The position numbers and the translations under genes are program-made. Positions 21,712 to 33,810 of a DNA stretch of 64,000 bases are shown piece by piece. Below the pieces are notes generated by a model that saw only the letters and a list, made by a program, of their open reading frames with translations, did no database searches and was not told where the DNA came from. The stretch spans positions 142,142-206,141 of the forward strand of contig JABANP010000048.1 in NCBI GenBank assembly GCA_013115135.1, in the 5' to 3' direction. The stretch's first letter is position 1; every line of letters begins with the position of its first letter. This DNA comes from Perkinsus olseni (taxonomy: Eukaryota; Perkinsozoa; Perkinsida; Perkinsidae).

Positions 21712-23736
21712 GTGAGGGCACTCATCAGCTGCCTCTCATTGAAACTTCCTCTGGACGTCGTGCTGTGCGTGGTATATTCGTCACGTTTCTCAGCCCAAAG
21801 GGCGATGCAATTGTGGTCAGCTTCGATCTTCTCTGCCAGACGCCAGCCGCTGCTCGCTTCTCATCGTCAGCATTTTCTCAGAGTTTGTCGTTCTGCCTCA
21901 GGCATCCTCTGGGCATCCTGAAGACTTTGATAGATGAGCACTTCCATCGGAGATTCCCTCAGGTAAGGCTGCGCCCGTGCTGCCAATCCCGAGCGGACTC
22001 CTTTCAGTCGTTCGTCTTCGACTCACCGCCCTCGCCAGTGATTCGATCCGAGGTGGCATTCGATGAGCTCCTCATCCCGAAAGTGAGCCGGCCGAGGCTC
22101 CGGTCGTGACATGCCGCTCGTACGGCGTTCTCCGATCAACATTGCAAGTGGATAGGGGTTTTGTGTTCATCATTCGTCTCCGACGCGCTGGGGCGTTGGG
22201 GCCACTGAAGTTGGTGAAGGTGAGGTGCTGTGTTGCAATTTCTCAGGGCCATCCTTCTAGATCGCGGAGCGACACATTCTACATCAGTGGTGGGGCAGTC
22301 AGCGGCCGAAGGTTTACTTAAGCACTGATGCAGATACCGATACTGGGTGGCTTCTGCGGCCGCAGGCTACGGCCCATCAACCTGAGATGCTCTGTCGAGT
22401 GGCTGCTGCAGGAAGTAAGTACGTCTCGGATGACCCTGAACAGCATTACTCTAGTCCGATCGAGTTTGCTCGTCTGTTCTCGCGGAGCTAGGCCCGCGGA
22501 GCTCTCTGCAGCTACCCCTGGACCCTGTCGCGATCAGGTCCAGTTGAAGGTGCAGTATGGTCAGCCGATGTGTATCGGAAGGATGAGATCGATCGGTATC
22601 ACTACCCAGTCTTCCATCAGGTGACCGTTGACGGGGTTGATGACATTGCCCAAGAGTCTATGCCTTCAGGTTGACGGCTTGCGGCTCTTCTCAACCAGCG
22701 AGGCTTCCCAGGCCATGGTCATTGAGGACTTGAAAAAGACGCTCGAAGGTCGGCCTCGGAATCCTTCGTTATGCATTTAATCATGGTCTGTGGTGCAGCA
22801 TCCATTCACGTATAACGCTCCAGACCTTCGGCTCCTGCTGCTTGCTCTGGTCATTATCTCTTGCTTGTTCGCAGGGTTAATGGAGTCTCTCTTCGGTGCG
22901 GGCGTGGACATGCGTTGGGACAGCACCGTCACTTTCCCCTTCACTGACCCTAGCCTCGAAATGGAGATATTCTATAACGGAAAGTGGAGAGGGAGGTGCT
23001 CTGGCCTGTTGGATGATCATCGAGACAGGTGGATTGAAGTGCTCGGCTGCGGTGCGATCAAGAACGAAATCATCGATCGTGCTCTCGGCAGCGACTGCGG
23101 CCTGCACGGTTGGGCCTTCGGGCTCGGATTGGAACGCTTGGCGATGCACCTCTTCGAGATTGACGATATACGATTGTTTTGGTATGACGGAGTCCTGTTG
23201 CCTTTTGCCCGGCGCACCTGGTCCCCCGGCCTGAGTGGTTCATCTGGTTCTTGTCAAGGCCCGCCAACTACCGTGCTCGTCACTTCGTCTCAGGTCCACG
23301 GACAAGCGTTTTCTGAGCCAGTTTGCCGATGGTGAATTGAAGAAGTTCGAGCCCTTCAGTAACTACCCTCCGGTGTTCAAAGACATATCCTTCTGGATAG
23401 ACGACGACGTTGGATTCGAATTGAACAAGTTTTTTGAAGTATTCTGCCACTAACGACAACTACTTCGCATTCGCACAATCGCAGATTTGCCGAGAGATCT
23501 CTACAGACTGCCTCGAGTCGATTGAAGCCAAAGACGAATTTTTCCAGTGAGCCCGTACTCGCACTCGGTCATTGATACACTCGCCATCTCTCAGCCCGAC
23601 AACAGGGAGGCGCTCACTGTGCTTCCGACTGACCTATCGGTCCTTCGAGCGTACTTTGACCCACGAGTGGGTGAATAGCATGCATCATGCTGTGGTGGAG
23701 GGTATAGCCAAACAGTTGCCAATCACAATACGATGA
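21712..23736 (+). CDS. FARS2: Phenylalanyl-tRNA synthetase, mitochondrial monomeric type
   Basis: Class II aminoacyl-tRNA synthetase that charges tRNA-Phe in the organelle. Visible blocks in order: RHPLGILKTLIDEHF, FDELLIPK with HPSRSRSDTFYI, LLRPQATAHQ, motif 2 (VYRKDEIDRYHYPVFHQ), FPFTDPSLEMEI, EVLGCGAI and motif 3 (GWAFGLGLERLAM). The C-terminal anticodon-binding domain follows (FEPFSNYPPVFKDISFWI, then CFRLTYRSFERTL), stop at 23734-23736. The fused anticodon-binding domain is specific to the mitochondrial monomer. At least eight short GT-AG introns. The 5' end is uncertain: the start given is only the first point where coding is likely, and a targeting peptide exon may lie further left. 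Confidence 0.85.
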
Positions 23737-24007
23737 CTCCTAAGGAAGGCTTGTTTCTGACTTGCTGCTGACTTGTGCTGTGAAAGTTACATGGACACTC
23801 AAAGGTGTATCTTTTCTAGTGATGATTCACGTCCCATATCCACCGCATTTCACGGGAAAACGCTTACTAGCGAACGGTCCCGGAATAACGGAAAAGATAG
23901 GGCGTACCAGAGATCAGACTCCATTCTCTTGCACTGGTAAAATCTTCCTTCCATCCGGATACTTGAGAACACGACAAAGCAGCGTAACATACATCGACGG
24001 GAAACTG
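23737..24007. other. Convergent intergenic region
   Basis: Short region between the 3' ends of PheRS (plus) and the CTFxP protein (minus). No terminator-like structure is obvious. Confidence 0.4.
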
Positions 24008-26692
24008 TCAGACCTCCGCGACCTGCGAACTTTGCGGATACTTTCTCGCTGGAACCTCTCTGTTCGGTCGATCTGCCTTCTGGCCGCTTGAGATGCTGGG
24101 CGGCTTGTAGTCTTGAGAGCGCACTGCATCTGATGTGTACAGCACTCCGAGGGAGCCGTACTGGAGCTTATGCCAAGGGAACCACCTCGCCACTGCTTCA
24201 AATTTTGCCTCTTCTTCGTCGCCTCCCGCAGGCGCGTGGTTGCCGCCTCGTAACCAAGAGGCTGCTGACCACTTCTCCTCTTTTTCTGTAAGACTTTCTC
24301 ACCGGAGATCCTGCTTGCTGCGATGTTAGGTTTGAAGGTGCAGTCTGCCGCCTGAGCATAGAGACATTCTCCCAGGAAAAATCACCCGTCGTACTTCTCG
24401 CTCTCGCTCGGCCACAATGGCAGCCTCAGCTCTTCCCAATAGCCGCTCGTCTCGCGTTCGACCGTCTGCGTACAGTTCCTCGAAGCGCTTGTAAGCTCGG
24501 TGAGGATTGGCGACGCGGCTATCACCGCATTCCGGGCTCGAGGTGGACTCATCAGAACGCTGGAATTTCTGTGCACGGAGCATGACAGCGTTCGCTCGTC
24601 CGTGGTGTCCTCACCCTTAGTCTCCGCCTGGTGACGAGCTTGGGCTTGAAGGTGCAATCTCTCAGCTCTGAGTCAGCCACCTCGTCAGCTCTCACTAGGA
24701 GTCGGTCTCTGGCCTGGAACACCGATAGTGTGCTTCGAAGACGCCCAGCTCTCACCAGCCTCTTCCTGAGCATCATCAGGTCAGCATGGTCCACCACACC
24801 GTACGCCTGTCGGAGCCCTTCGTTCGACGACTCAGCCATGCGCTTGCTAGAGCCCAGAATGGAAGGGCTTCCTACTCCATCTGGTTCTACGAGGAGGCAG
24901 GCCGTATTACGGTAATCCAGCAGCACTTCATGTTCATAGCGCGGGAACGAAATGAGGATTTTGTTCCTACGGCGACAACAGAGATCTAAAAGGCTGCTGG
25001 GAACCGAGACATGCAAGGCTTAACATTGACGTCACATTTTTTACCCTTACCCGCTGCACCACCGGTTTGGTCAGTAGACGAAGCCGAGCTGCGATTGAGA
25101 AGGGTGCTCCAATGCTGCCTGTTGCCGAGGAGCTGATACAGCTCGCACTCAAGGCACCCACCCAGACGGGAGAAGTTCTCTGAGTTCTTTACGGAAAGCC
25201 TCAAAGTTTCTGTTCGCTGCATCGGTCTCGGATGCCCCACCTGCAGTCGTGACTAACAAGTTTGATGGAGCTGGTGTTCACCTAACCCCGACCTGAGTTC
25301 CGGAGTGGCTCATCAGAGTACCCGCCCAGTAAATGCAGCATCATGTGGATGCATCTGGTGCAAGTCGAGGCGTCCTGAGTCGTGTCACTTCTGCCTTGCA
25401 GTGCTTCGCGAGCTCACCGTGTCTGGCAGTCTTACGAGTTCCCACAACCTGCGGGCGAGAGGCCTCCCTTTTTCAGCGTCTTCCACCCCCAGGACAACAA
25501 GGAAGCGGGCGAAGTCGTTGAGAGACATGCTGTCTGCGTCCCCCAGGGTGCCGGTGAGGGCGGCCCGAAGCCTTCGTCGGAGTAGGGCCCGGTAGGCTCT
25601 GCATGGAAGCAACCGTGCTCTGGTCTATCCACGGTGAACCGTGACTGCCAGCTGCGAGCTTCCTCACCTCTGGCTTCCTCTCGAGAGCTTCGTGCCCTGG
25701 GATGCTTGCTCGGCTACGATCGCCTCGAGATCTGAAGATGCCTTTGCTGCGGCGACTCTGCCGCTGAGCAGCCTCGCTGTACCTAGTACATACTGGATGA
25801 GGGGCCCTCATTGCGGGCCCATCACTAATGGTCGGAAAACCGTCCGGAGGTCGCAGTCCGTGCTGAGCCAATGCTTCGAAGCTCTACTAAGTGGCGTCCA
25901 TATGAAAGCGCCTCATTACTAGCGGCAGCAGATTGCGGACCCTCGCGACCTACAAAGTGGTGGATCTGCGGCAACCCCTTCTGCTGCCGCCCGGGTGCGG
26001 CACCAGTTCTGGGTTCGGTTCGGATCCACAATGCTGAGGAGCCATCCAAGCGAATTGCCTTGGCTACTGAAATTGCCTCACCCTGCTGGAGAGGGGACGG
26101 TCGGTCTCGTACAGGCGTTCGTACACGACTCGGTGCTCTGGATTGCGCGACCTGGCCAGCTCAGCGGAGCGGGCGCATATCTGGGGACCAGCAGTTCCTG
26201 ATAGAGTCGTCATGGACATAGTGACCTTGGGACGATGGGAGCATTCCTTGTGCATCTCCTCCTCAACTATCGCTAGGCGTTGCTGCCTGCCAGCGCGGTG
26301 GCTGAAGCCGTGACTGCGGGAGCTGACGAAGGCCGGTGGTCACTTGGCGGAGTTGGCCAAGTGATGTTGTCCAGCGAAGGGAGAGAGCTTACACGACAGT
26401 CTTTCTGTTTGACAGTCGTGGTGTGAAGGTGCACTCCCGGAGCTCTTCCGAGTCTATCTCTGCTTTCAAACGGCGGCGATTGGCCTCCACCCGAAGGATG
26501 AAGTCTCGGGTACTCGTCTGATGAAACGATTCGATGAAGGTTGCCGTCGAGACTAAGATGGTCAGCGACGTAGGCCCTCACTCCAAAATCCGGCCTGGCG
26601 TGTGTCCAGATACCCTTGCCGGGCTGAAAGAAAGGCGCCAGTCCGCTACGACTACTCGAAAGAACAGCGAAGCCTGGCTTGAACCTTGTCAT
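24008..26692 (-). CDS. Helical protein with repeated CTFxP motifs
   Basis: Minus-strand multi-exon gene of no known function. Three motif copies are visible: ELRECTFTPRLS (about 26440), ELRDCTFKPKL (about 24650) and ADCTFKPNI (about 24345). Such motifs are common in uncharacterised protist proteins, often followed by YERLY or YKRFEELY as here (VVYERLYE, RAYKRFEELYADG). Between them a stretch with MSLNDFARFLVVLGVED resembles an EF-hand-like helix pair. The tail reads YEAATTRLREATKKRQNLKQW or, after an alternative splice, a second frame ending at 24008. The order is right for one protein of roughly 600 residues. The first exon and several introns are not settled, so the start given is provisional. 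Confidence 0.55.
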
Positions 26693-26955
26693 ATAAGTGG
26701 CGCGCTACACCAATTGCATAGTCAGGAGGGTTGAGGAGGACACCTTGCTTTGCGCTGTCGTTGATGAGGCCTCCTCCTGCACCTCCAGTGTTGGGTTCGG
26801 TTCTTGGGGACCAGCGGAGGCTGCTGAAGGCTCGTCTGAGAGCGGGGAAACAGCTCGTGCGCGAACAAGCAAGAGGCTAGCGTGGCGTTATTAGATCACT
26901 AGGGTTGCCCTTTCGGGATAGATGACTCATCCGGGATGAGGGTCTGGAAGGAAGA

Positions 26956-27437
26956 TTAGATCGCCAAGTACAGACCTGAGAAGTAACCCTCGTCCTCTTC
27001 CTCTTCCTTCGGTGGGCAGAAAGCTTCATGGCTCTCTAGTTCAGAGGCCAAGACGATCGACTGAGACAAGCAGGGCGGCACTTGCCCATTGAATAGCGAG
27101 GTTACCTGGCAAAGGGTACAACGGTACTTTTCTTCCTCTACAGGCATGGGGGGAGGGGACGGTGCCGAGGCTGGCAGGTTCGGGTATATCGGAGGTTGCT
27201 ACTAGGCGGAACCCACCTAGGACTTCTAATGGGGTAGGCGCACCGCCTACAAGTCCATTCATAGGTGGTCGCGGGAGCGTGAGGCTTCCTGGGGACGCTA
27301 TTGGCTAAAATGAATGCTTCGAGCTTCTCTCGCGGCGGTATGTTCGTCACCACCGGCCGCGGGCTCAACTCGGGAACAGGCAACGTGACTCTTATGGAGG
27401 GCCGTGGCACATCAATAGACAGCGCTGGTGATGCCAT
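26956..27437 (-). CDS. Small Pro-rich protein with C2HC zinc finger
   Basis: The start at 27437 (MASPALSIDVPRPS) leads into a Pro-rich N-terminus. An intron and a short middle exon are followed by VEEEKYRCTLCQ. A 45-base GT-AG intron is then removed to give CTLCQSIVLASELESHEAFC, a C-x2-C-x11-H-x3-C zinc finger. The acidic end EEEEDEGYFSGLYLAI stops at 26956. The finger type resembles those seen in ubiquitin-related and RNA-binding proteins, but no partner can be deduced. Middle splice sites are uncertain. Confidence 0.5.
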
Positions 27438-27479
27438 ACTGCTGCCATTGGATATCGTCTGAGGCTCAATGGGAGTCAC

Positions 27480-28138
27480 AAAGCGCTCAAGCAGATAGTG
27501 ATGGTTCGTACGCTGATGCCCTCTACACTACGAGGGCTGCCGTAACTCTGTGGCGGTCTGCTCTGCGTCGCTATACTTGCTCGATGGTGGTGCTCAGAAT
27601 TGAAGAGCATTATTATTTGAGGGACGCAGGAAGCTCAAGCTCAGTAGACTGTGCCGGAAATTATGACGGTTATCTGGTCGAATCCACACTAGGGTTAGGC
27701 TGGGTAACGAATGCGGCACTGATCATACCTCGCCCCTTTTCGGGACGTCATGAAGCACTGGACTGCCGACAGGAGACGCCTCTGCCGATGAGGATTTTGC
27801 GAGTCACTGACAATTCGGTGGACGCGTTCCTTTCATCGCTACATGGTCTGCGTGAACTCTCCCCATAGTAACAAGGCAAGTCAGCAAGGTGAGAAGAAAT
27901 GTTGAGAGTAAGAGGTACACGCCCTTTATCAGCGGTAAACAACGCTGGAGCTCTTCGGACTGATAATACAGCGACACGTAAAAAGACGCTAAAAGGCGCT
28001 TCGAAAAGCCTTTTCAGGCCATCCAACGCTCTGGACTCATGGGAGCTGTCCGCAGGCTGCTACATTCACGACGATAACCCACTCGGAAAGGCCTGCGCAC
28101 TAGCCACGCATGCAATGATCAAAAAGATCGAAGACTGA
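27480..28138 (+). other. Possible small gene, weakly supported
   Basis: Two plus-strand frames could be exons: 27480-27868 (with LPMRILRVTDNSVDAFLSSLHGL) and 27899-28138 (MLRVRGTRPLSAVNNAGALR to MIKKIED). The second has an ATG and a basic mid-part. The minus strand is also open through part of it. I see no family motif. This sits between two minus-strand genes. Confidence 0.2.
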
Positions 28139-28274
28139 AGAGGTAACGGCATTGATAAGATATTAATGGTACTCGCTGGTTGTTGGTTAATCCTCGTACA
28201 CTTGGTTGGCATATCGCTTGAGTTCATCGATGCTTGTTGAGCGTAACAGTTCATGTATGTGGGTAGGGGTTCTA

Positions 28275-29411
28275 TTAGCACCAAGATGGAAGGTCGGGGT
28301 AGCCCCGGAGGCACCCCCAGGTCCCCGCATTCAGGGGGCTCTGCATCAAGTGGACGGGCAAGGGCGGACCAGGGAAGTTAGCGGGGCTGCCAGGATTCCC
28401 GACGGACTGTTGGGGAGGTGCTTGGGCGAATGTTGGTATCATAAGAGGGCCATTCGCCAGGGGTGTGCCGTCAGGGCTCACCATTCGAGCGGTGAGGAAA
28501 CCGACGTTACCACCCTGGGGTAATAGCGGTAGAGTCAAATCGCTCATTGGGGAGGTCGGCCCGTCCCTTCCATTGGAGCTAGCCAAGCTGAATCTCCTGG
28601 GCATGAATACACCGTCATAATACTTCCTGTTAGCGGCCTCTGCTTCAGCTTCGGTCACGCCCATGTCACCAGTAGTAGACGACAGCGGCAACCTCGGGAG
28701 GAAATCCGGTGCCATGCTGTTGAGTTTGTGCTGCTGCTGTTGTTGCTGTTGCTGCTCACTTGAACCCTCGGCCGTACGAGAGCTTGACAGAGGCTTTGGG
28801 GTAGTACCGTCACACGTACCAGGAGGTGGTAGTTCGCCGATAAGCTCTTCTTCAGAGTGAGCGAAGCGGCACCGATTACCCAGCTTGCAATGACCGTTAG
28901 CAAAGAAGTCGCACATCTTAGTTTTGAAGAAAGTGTTGGTCTGACGGATCTCCTTGATGTCGTGGGCGTACTTGCACTGGGCATAGTTGCATACACCGTA
29001 GGTAAGGAGAGCTCGGCACAGACGAGTCCTTGGAACATCGGGCTTCCGAACCAGCTCGGACTCTTGATGCGCATGCGTGCACATCTCCCCCTTCACACAG
29101 TTGCCAGCCAGATAGAACTTGCACATGGACGTCTTATAAAACTGCTGCTTTGAAGGGTGCTGCTGATGATTATAATGATGCCTTCCGCCATCCCGGTTGG
29201 CATTGCCGAACTCATCCTCCAGTAGAGCGCCCCTGCCGAACTTCCCATAATTCTGGATGAGCTCAGGCGTAAAGCCTTGACCAGTAGGGGAGGTAGTAGT
29301 CGAGATATCGCCAGAGGTCGCCATACCAACATTTTCGTATTTCACACCGGAACCCGAGGGACCGCTGATCTCGGCAGACAACGCCGCGCTGCTTTTCGTG
29401 GCGAATTCCAT
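28275..29411 (-). CDS. Protein with three CCCH zinc fingers
   Basis: Single-exon, 378 residues, an exception in this intron-rich region. Three CCCH fingers lie at about residues 97-180: C-x7-C-x5-C-x3-H (MCKFYLAGNCVKGEMCTHAH), C-x8-C-x4-C-x3-H (LCRALLTYGVCNYAQCKYAH) and C-x7-C-x5-C-x3-H (MCDFFANGHCKLGNRCRFAH). This spacing binds AU-rich or other single-stranded RNA in known families, so a post-transcriptional regulator is likely. A run of nine Gln follows, then a Pro/Gly-rich disordered tail. Similar three-finger proteins are common in apicomplexans and dinoflagellates. Divergent from DDX27 with about 430 bases between. Confidence 0.88.
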   Translation of the reverse strand: MEFATKSSAALSAEISGPSGSGVKYENVGMATSGDISTTTSPTGQGFTPELIQNYGKFGRGALLEDEFGNANRDGGRHHYNHQQHPSKQQFYKTSMCKFYLAGNCVKGEMCTHAHQESELVRKPDVPRTRLCRALLTYGVCNYAQCKYAHDIKEIRQTNTFFKTKMCDFFANGHCKLGNRCRFAHSEEELIGELPPPGTCDGTTPKPLSSSRTAEGSSEQQQQQQQQHKLNSMAPDFLPRLPLSSTTGDMGVTEAEAEAANRKYYDGVFMPRRFSLASSNGRDGPTSPMSDLTLPLLPQGGNVGFLTARMVSPDGTPLANGPLMIPTFAQAPPQQSVGNPGSPANFPGPPLPVHLMQSPLNAGTWGCLRGYPDLPSWC

Positions 29412-29844
29412 CGGGTGTACGTTATAGTAGGAGGGCTACTTCTTATGCAAGTGAAGGGACTCAGGCCGGGGCGGTTGCCAGGAGCAATGATACCGATATT
29501 ATTAATGACCCTGACAGAGACCAATAGAGAGGTCGCTATCACTCCGTAACGTGTGCGTACAAAAACCTTGCAGACTTGCTCTCTCGTTCTCACTCGAATT
29601 TCCTCAACGCTCGTGGTTGGTGTACCAGAAGAGAACCATCCGTCGAAATTGAACCCGAGCCAACATCTGTTCCTCTCGAGCATACGACATGAATAGGGAG
29701 GTGACAAGAGGAGAGCAAAAATCCAATAAAAAATTTTCCCGGTAATGATGGACCGGCTAATCAGAGGCACGGGTTCATGACGCGCAAAGTCGTAGCAGCG
29801 GGAAGGTGGTCTCCATGCGTCCCGCGTAGCTGTTCTTACCCCTA
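29412..29844. promoter_or_regulatory. Shared upstream region of CCCH protein and DDX27
   Basis: About 430 bases between two divergent starts, so presumably a bidirectional promoter. An A-rich run (AATAAAAAATTTTCC near 29725) is the only compositional feature. No conserved box is recognised. Confidence 0.4.
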
Positions 29845-32800
29845 ATGGACGAGTTCAGGGAGTACAGCGACTCTGAGATTGAAGATGATGATGTCGTGGA
29901 GTCGAAGGAAGAGCCTTTGAATGCAGGTAGGAGGCAGATGGACCGGAGTCGGATGTTAGTGTCACCGCCGTCAGAGTCCGACAATGACGATGATGATGGT
30001 GATATCGAGATGAACACTGACGATCTCGAGACCATTGAATTGAAGAGGGCAGTGGAAGAGGAGTCGGGCGACGATGAGGATGACGAAGATGAAGCCGCTC
30101 CCGCAGCTCAGGAGAAGACAGTCTGGGACGAGCTTGGTAGGGCGGGCGGGGGTTGGTGGTCAGGGGGTGATAATTTCATCGCTGTAGAGGAGGCTAACCC
30201 GATGCCAGCCTCACAAGAGGAGATTGTTACTTCGCTTCAAGAGAAGATCGATAGGGTCACTGAGGAGAGCACGGAGGAGTCCTCACCGGAAGAAGAGACC
30301 CCTGCTGGTGACGAGGATAAGAGTGATGAAGCTGATAGTCAGGAGAAGGAGAAGAGCAAACATTTGCAGACCCGTAGTCCAGCTATCGCTCCCACGTCGT
30401 CATGGTGAATTGTTTTTAGATGTTGCCTGGGCGTCATTGCAGTTGTCGAGACCGGTCCTGAGAGGACTCAACGCCTTGGGCTTCGCGGAGCCAACACCAG
30501 TGCAGAGGGATGTTATCCCGGTGGCACTCAGGAGTCAAGATGTAGTAAAGGCGGGGGGGGCAAAAAATACGCTTTCGTAAATCTCTACCGGAAAGTTCCG
30601 CGATCGCGAGGTAGCCGGGAGGAAATGGCGGTAGGGAGGGGCTCAGGGGGGAAGTTGGTGGAGGGGGTTGTATGTTATGAACAGATAGTTAGCTACATGA
30701 TGGCACGGAGGGGCAGACAGAATTTGGCAATTGATTTCGTGGCAGATTCTGGCCACGGCTGAGACAGGCAGTGGCAAGACGGGAGGTTTCCTTCTACCCA
30801 TCATTGAACGACTATGTCAAGCAAGTCATGTAATAGCGTCTACTCTGACCTGTTATGTATCTTGCATGGTCCAACCTCAGGTGCGTTCTCGACGTAAAGA
30901 TCCCCACACGGGTCGTATCACTGGTGGCCGAGCTGCGACTAAGGCTCTTGTTTTGCTGCCCACTCGAGAGCTCGCTGTGCAGTGTTATAAGATGCTCCGG
31001 GACTTCACTAAGTAATCCGACGCAACTGCCGCCTGGCCCTGAGGGAGCCCCGTGTTAGGTTTGCCCCCCTCACCTCGTGCCTGGTGGTTGGCGGTTTCGA
31101 CTCTCAGAAGCAGGCCGCGGAGATGCGCGCGCAGCCCGACGTTGTCTTGGCCACGCCCGGCAGGGTCCTGGATCTGGTAGCGTACTCGACGGTAGCATCC
31201 TGCCGTTTACCTCTCACCTTGTTCAGCTGTTGAACTCTCCCAACGTCCACTTGGAGATGTGCGAGATTGTTGTCTTGGATGAGTGCGATCGTCTACTGGA
31301 GATGGGCTTCCGAGACGAGTGCTTGACGGTAGTAGGGTTCACTAGCTGCGCCACAGAGGGGCGGAACTACGGATTTTGGGCCGATGTGGTTTCGATCCTC
31401 CGACCTCATGGTTGCGCGCGCGTCGCTCTACCGCTGCGATAGAACAGCTGCTGTGCTGTTGCAGATTATTCAGAAGCACTGCAATCGTTCCCGCCAGACG
31501 ATGATGTTCAGCGCCACTATGAACCAGGAGGTAATATATGAAGCCGAAGATGATTGGGAGAGTAATTTTGCGGCACGCATTCGTAGGTGCTGAAGCTCGC
31601 CAAGGTTGTACTATCCAAACCTGTCACAATAGAGACCACCAAGGCCAACCGGGTGTCTCCCACACTGACTCAGGAATTCGTAGGAGTTGGCGAAAGAGTG
31701 GTATTTGAGGTCGCATGGTTGTTACCGTTTAGATCCGAGTCACTTCCGAGCAGCAACGAGAAGCCACACTCCTCGCCGCCTGCACGAAACACTTCACGTA
31801 GTGTCAGCTGATTTTGCGATTCTTAGCGGAGCGAAGCACAGGCGACATTTTCGGTCGCTCTCAGGAAGCGATGTTTGATCTTCTGCGCACAGAAGAAGAC
31901 CGCTCATCGTATGGCCGTCCTCCTCGGTCTGGTAGGGAAGGTGAAGTTCGCGGAGCTTCACGGCAACCTCAGCCAGCAACAGCGAGTCAAGGCACTGGCG
32001 GACTTCGAATCGGGTAGGTTCTTCCACCGCGGTGATTCTACCGGAGCGAAGCTCATTTTTCGTGGGCAGGCAAAGCGACTCACCTTATCTGTACTGATCT
32101 GGCCGCGCGCGGCCTCGATCTGCCTCATGTCGAGACGGTCATCAACTTCGAGCTCCCACCGGATGTCACCAAATACGTGCACAGAGTCGGCCGGTGAGTC
32201 AGAGGTCGACTGCCTTTCATCGAGGATGTGCCCCTTCTTTCTTCTAGGACAGCACGAGCGGGAGCGTCGGGGACTAGTGTTACCATGTACACTCCTGGAG
32301 AGTATAAGGAAGTGAAGCACATCGCTAAGAAATGTAGTACTGGGTGGCTGGCTAGAAGATTCAACGCGGCGGGTCGGGAGCGTTACGACGAGGGCTGTTG
32401 TTACCGGAATGAGTTCGGGACATGCGTCAGACTTGCATGTCCCGACGGTGTAGAGGCGTGTGCGGTTCATGGCGGAAGCATCGGGCAACTCTGTGTGGAT
32501 CACAATGGCTTCTTGATGGCTCTGTTGTAGCGGAGACAATTTGGTTGCAGTTCGTGATTTTGAGTGTCTGTCCGCTATCCTATTTCTCTAGGGGGCTACT
32601 CACTTCTGTTGACGTTAGGAGGGTATTGACTGTCTTTATGGTATCTAAGGTACAGCTGATGTGAAAAAGAAGAAGTCCTCGGACCCGAATCATGCTAAGG
32701 TCTTGGAGAGAACAGTGGACTCTGAGGACGTGAAGGCCATGGCTGGTAAGCTGCCCGAGGCTGGGAAGGTTGTCGAAGCGACTTGATGGCAGTTAAGATA

Positions 32801-33706
32801 ACGGAAAGCGAGGATAAGGTGAAGCAGATCATGCAGGAGGAGTCAGTGGAGAGGGAGCTCCGCCTGGCCGATGTCATGGCGAAGAAGGTTGATAATATGA
32901 AGGTAAATGGTCAGAAATAGTGTGTGGGGGGGAGGGGTAAAGAGCTCTCGATCAGACGCATCGGAAGGAGATCGACAGGCGCCCCAGACAGCAGTGGATC
33001 AGGAAGGGAGCTGGTGCCGAGGCTATCGAAGCTGGTAGTGAGGGGTCTGACGACGCTCGGTCTTGCGCCGTACGGTTGGCTAGTCCGACCATCACTCTCG
33101 GTGACGCTCGGGAACGACTGTGTTAGTAGGGTAGTGTCTAGAGGTCGGTGAATGCGCAGCACTGAGTCGTCGTGATAGGCGTAGAATACCTCAGGCCCCA
33201 GGCTCTGTTCTATTGTGTGCTTTTCGGAAGCGTAGAACGGTGGTGTGCTTTTCAGCGTCGAAGGTTCCGAAGACTAGATCGGAGAAGAGAGCCGCCAAGA
33301 AGCTGGAAGCACAGCAGGCTAAGAAGGATCAGGAGAGGGCGGAGCGAAGACACGAAGAGGGCATGCAGAGGAGCTTGGCGAAGCGGATGAGTAGACAGGC
33401 TGGGCTGTTGAAAAAGAGCATTTACTTGTGGTTTAGGGAAGAAGGACAGAGGTGGACGCATGCGTGCTGGCTTCGAGGGCGATGAAGACCGGACTGACAT
33501 GGTACCTAGCCGAAAGAAGAAGTCCAACAAGAAGGTAGGAGCTGCCCTTGCCGGGGTTAGAACCTGTGCGGGAATGGCCTCCTTAGGGTTCTCGCAGCGG
33601 CCCTGCCCCTGCTGCTCAACCGAAGGCTGGCGGTGTTGATAAGTCCATCAAGAAGCAGAAGGGTTCTAAGGGTCCTAAGGGGAAGTCCCGCTATAGAAGG
33701 CGATGA
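29845..33706 (+). CDS. DDX27: DEAD-box RNA helicase DDX27/Drs1
   Basis: ATP-dependent helicase of 60S subunit assembly in the nucleolus. The start at 29845 gives a long acidic N-terminus as in Drs1. Motifs in order: Q motif ([12 protein letters not shown]), motif I AETGSGKT, Ia PTRELA, Ib TPGR, motif II DECD (instead of DEAD), SAT (MMFSATM), [35 protein letters not shown] and VI HRVGRTARAG (split by an intron). After the core come [11 protein letters not shown], the family tail [12 protein letters not shown] and basic Lys/Arg repeats ending [13 protein letters not shown] at 33706. More than ten introns; those at 30541-30746, 31320-31463 and 32335-32653 are unusually long. The first (30373-30418, 46 bases) restores the frame into the Q motif. 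Confidence 0.92.
31380..31450 (-). other. tRNA-like sequence in a DDX27 intron
   Basis: Read on the minus strand, TATCGCAGCGGTAGAGCGA makes a perfect 4-base D-stem (TCGC/GCGA) with a tRNA-like loop. About 30 bases on, GGATCGAAACC resembles a Pol III B box. Acceptor, anticodon and T stems do not pair well, so it is not a functional tRNA. A tRNA-derived SINE or pseudogene is more likely. Confidence 0.3.
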
Positions 33707-33810
33707 GTCTGGCCCATACGTATTTACCACGTTCCTTAACACTTAACGTTTCCACTCACTACCGAGTCGCATAGTTGAGTCATTCAGAGGGGAGAGTGGC
33801 CTCCAGGCGG

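Noticed and set aside
28717..28760. CAG/CTG trinucleotide repeat as an expansion locus
   Set aside because: It is the short poly-Gln of the CCCH protein and is interrupted; nothing unusual.
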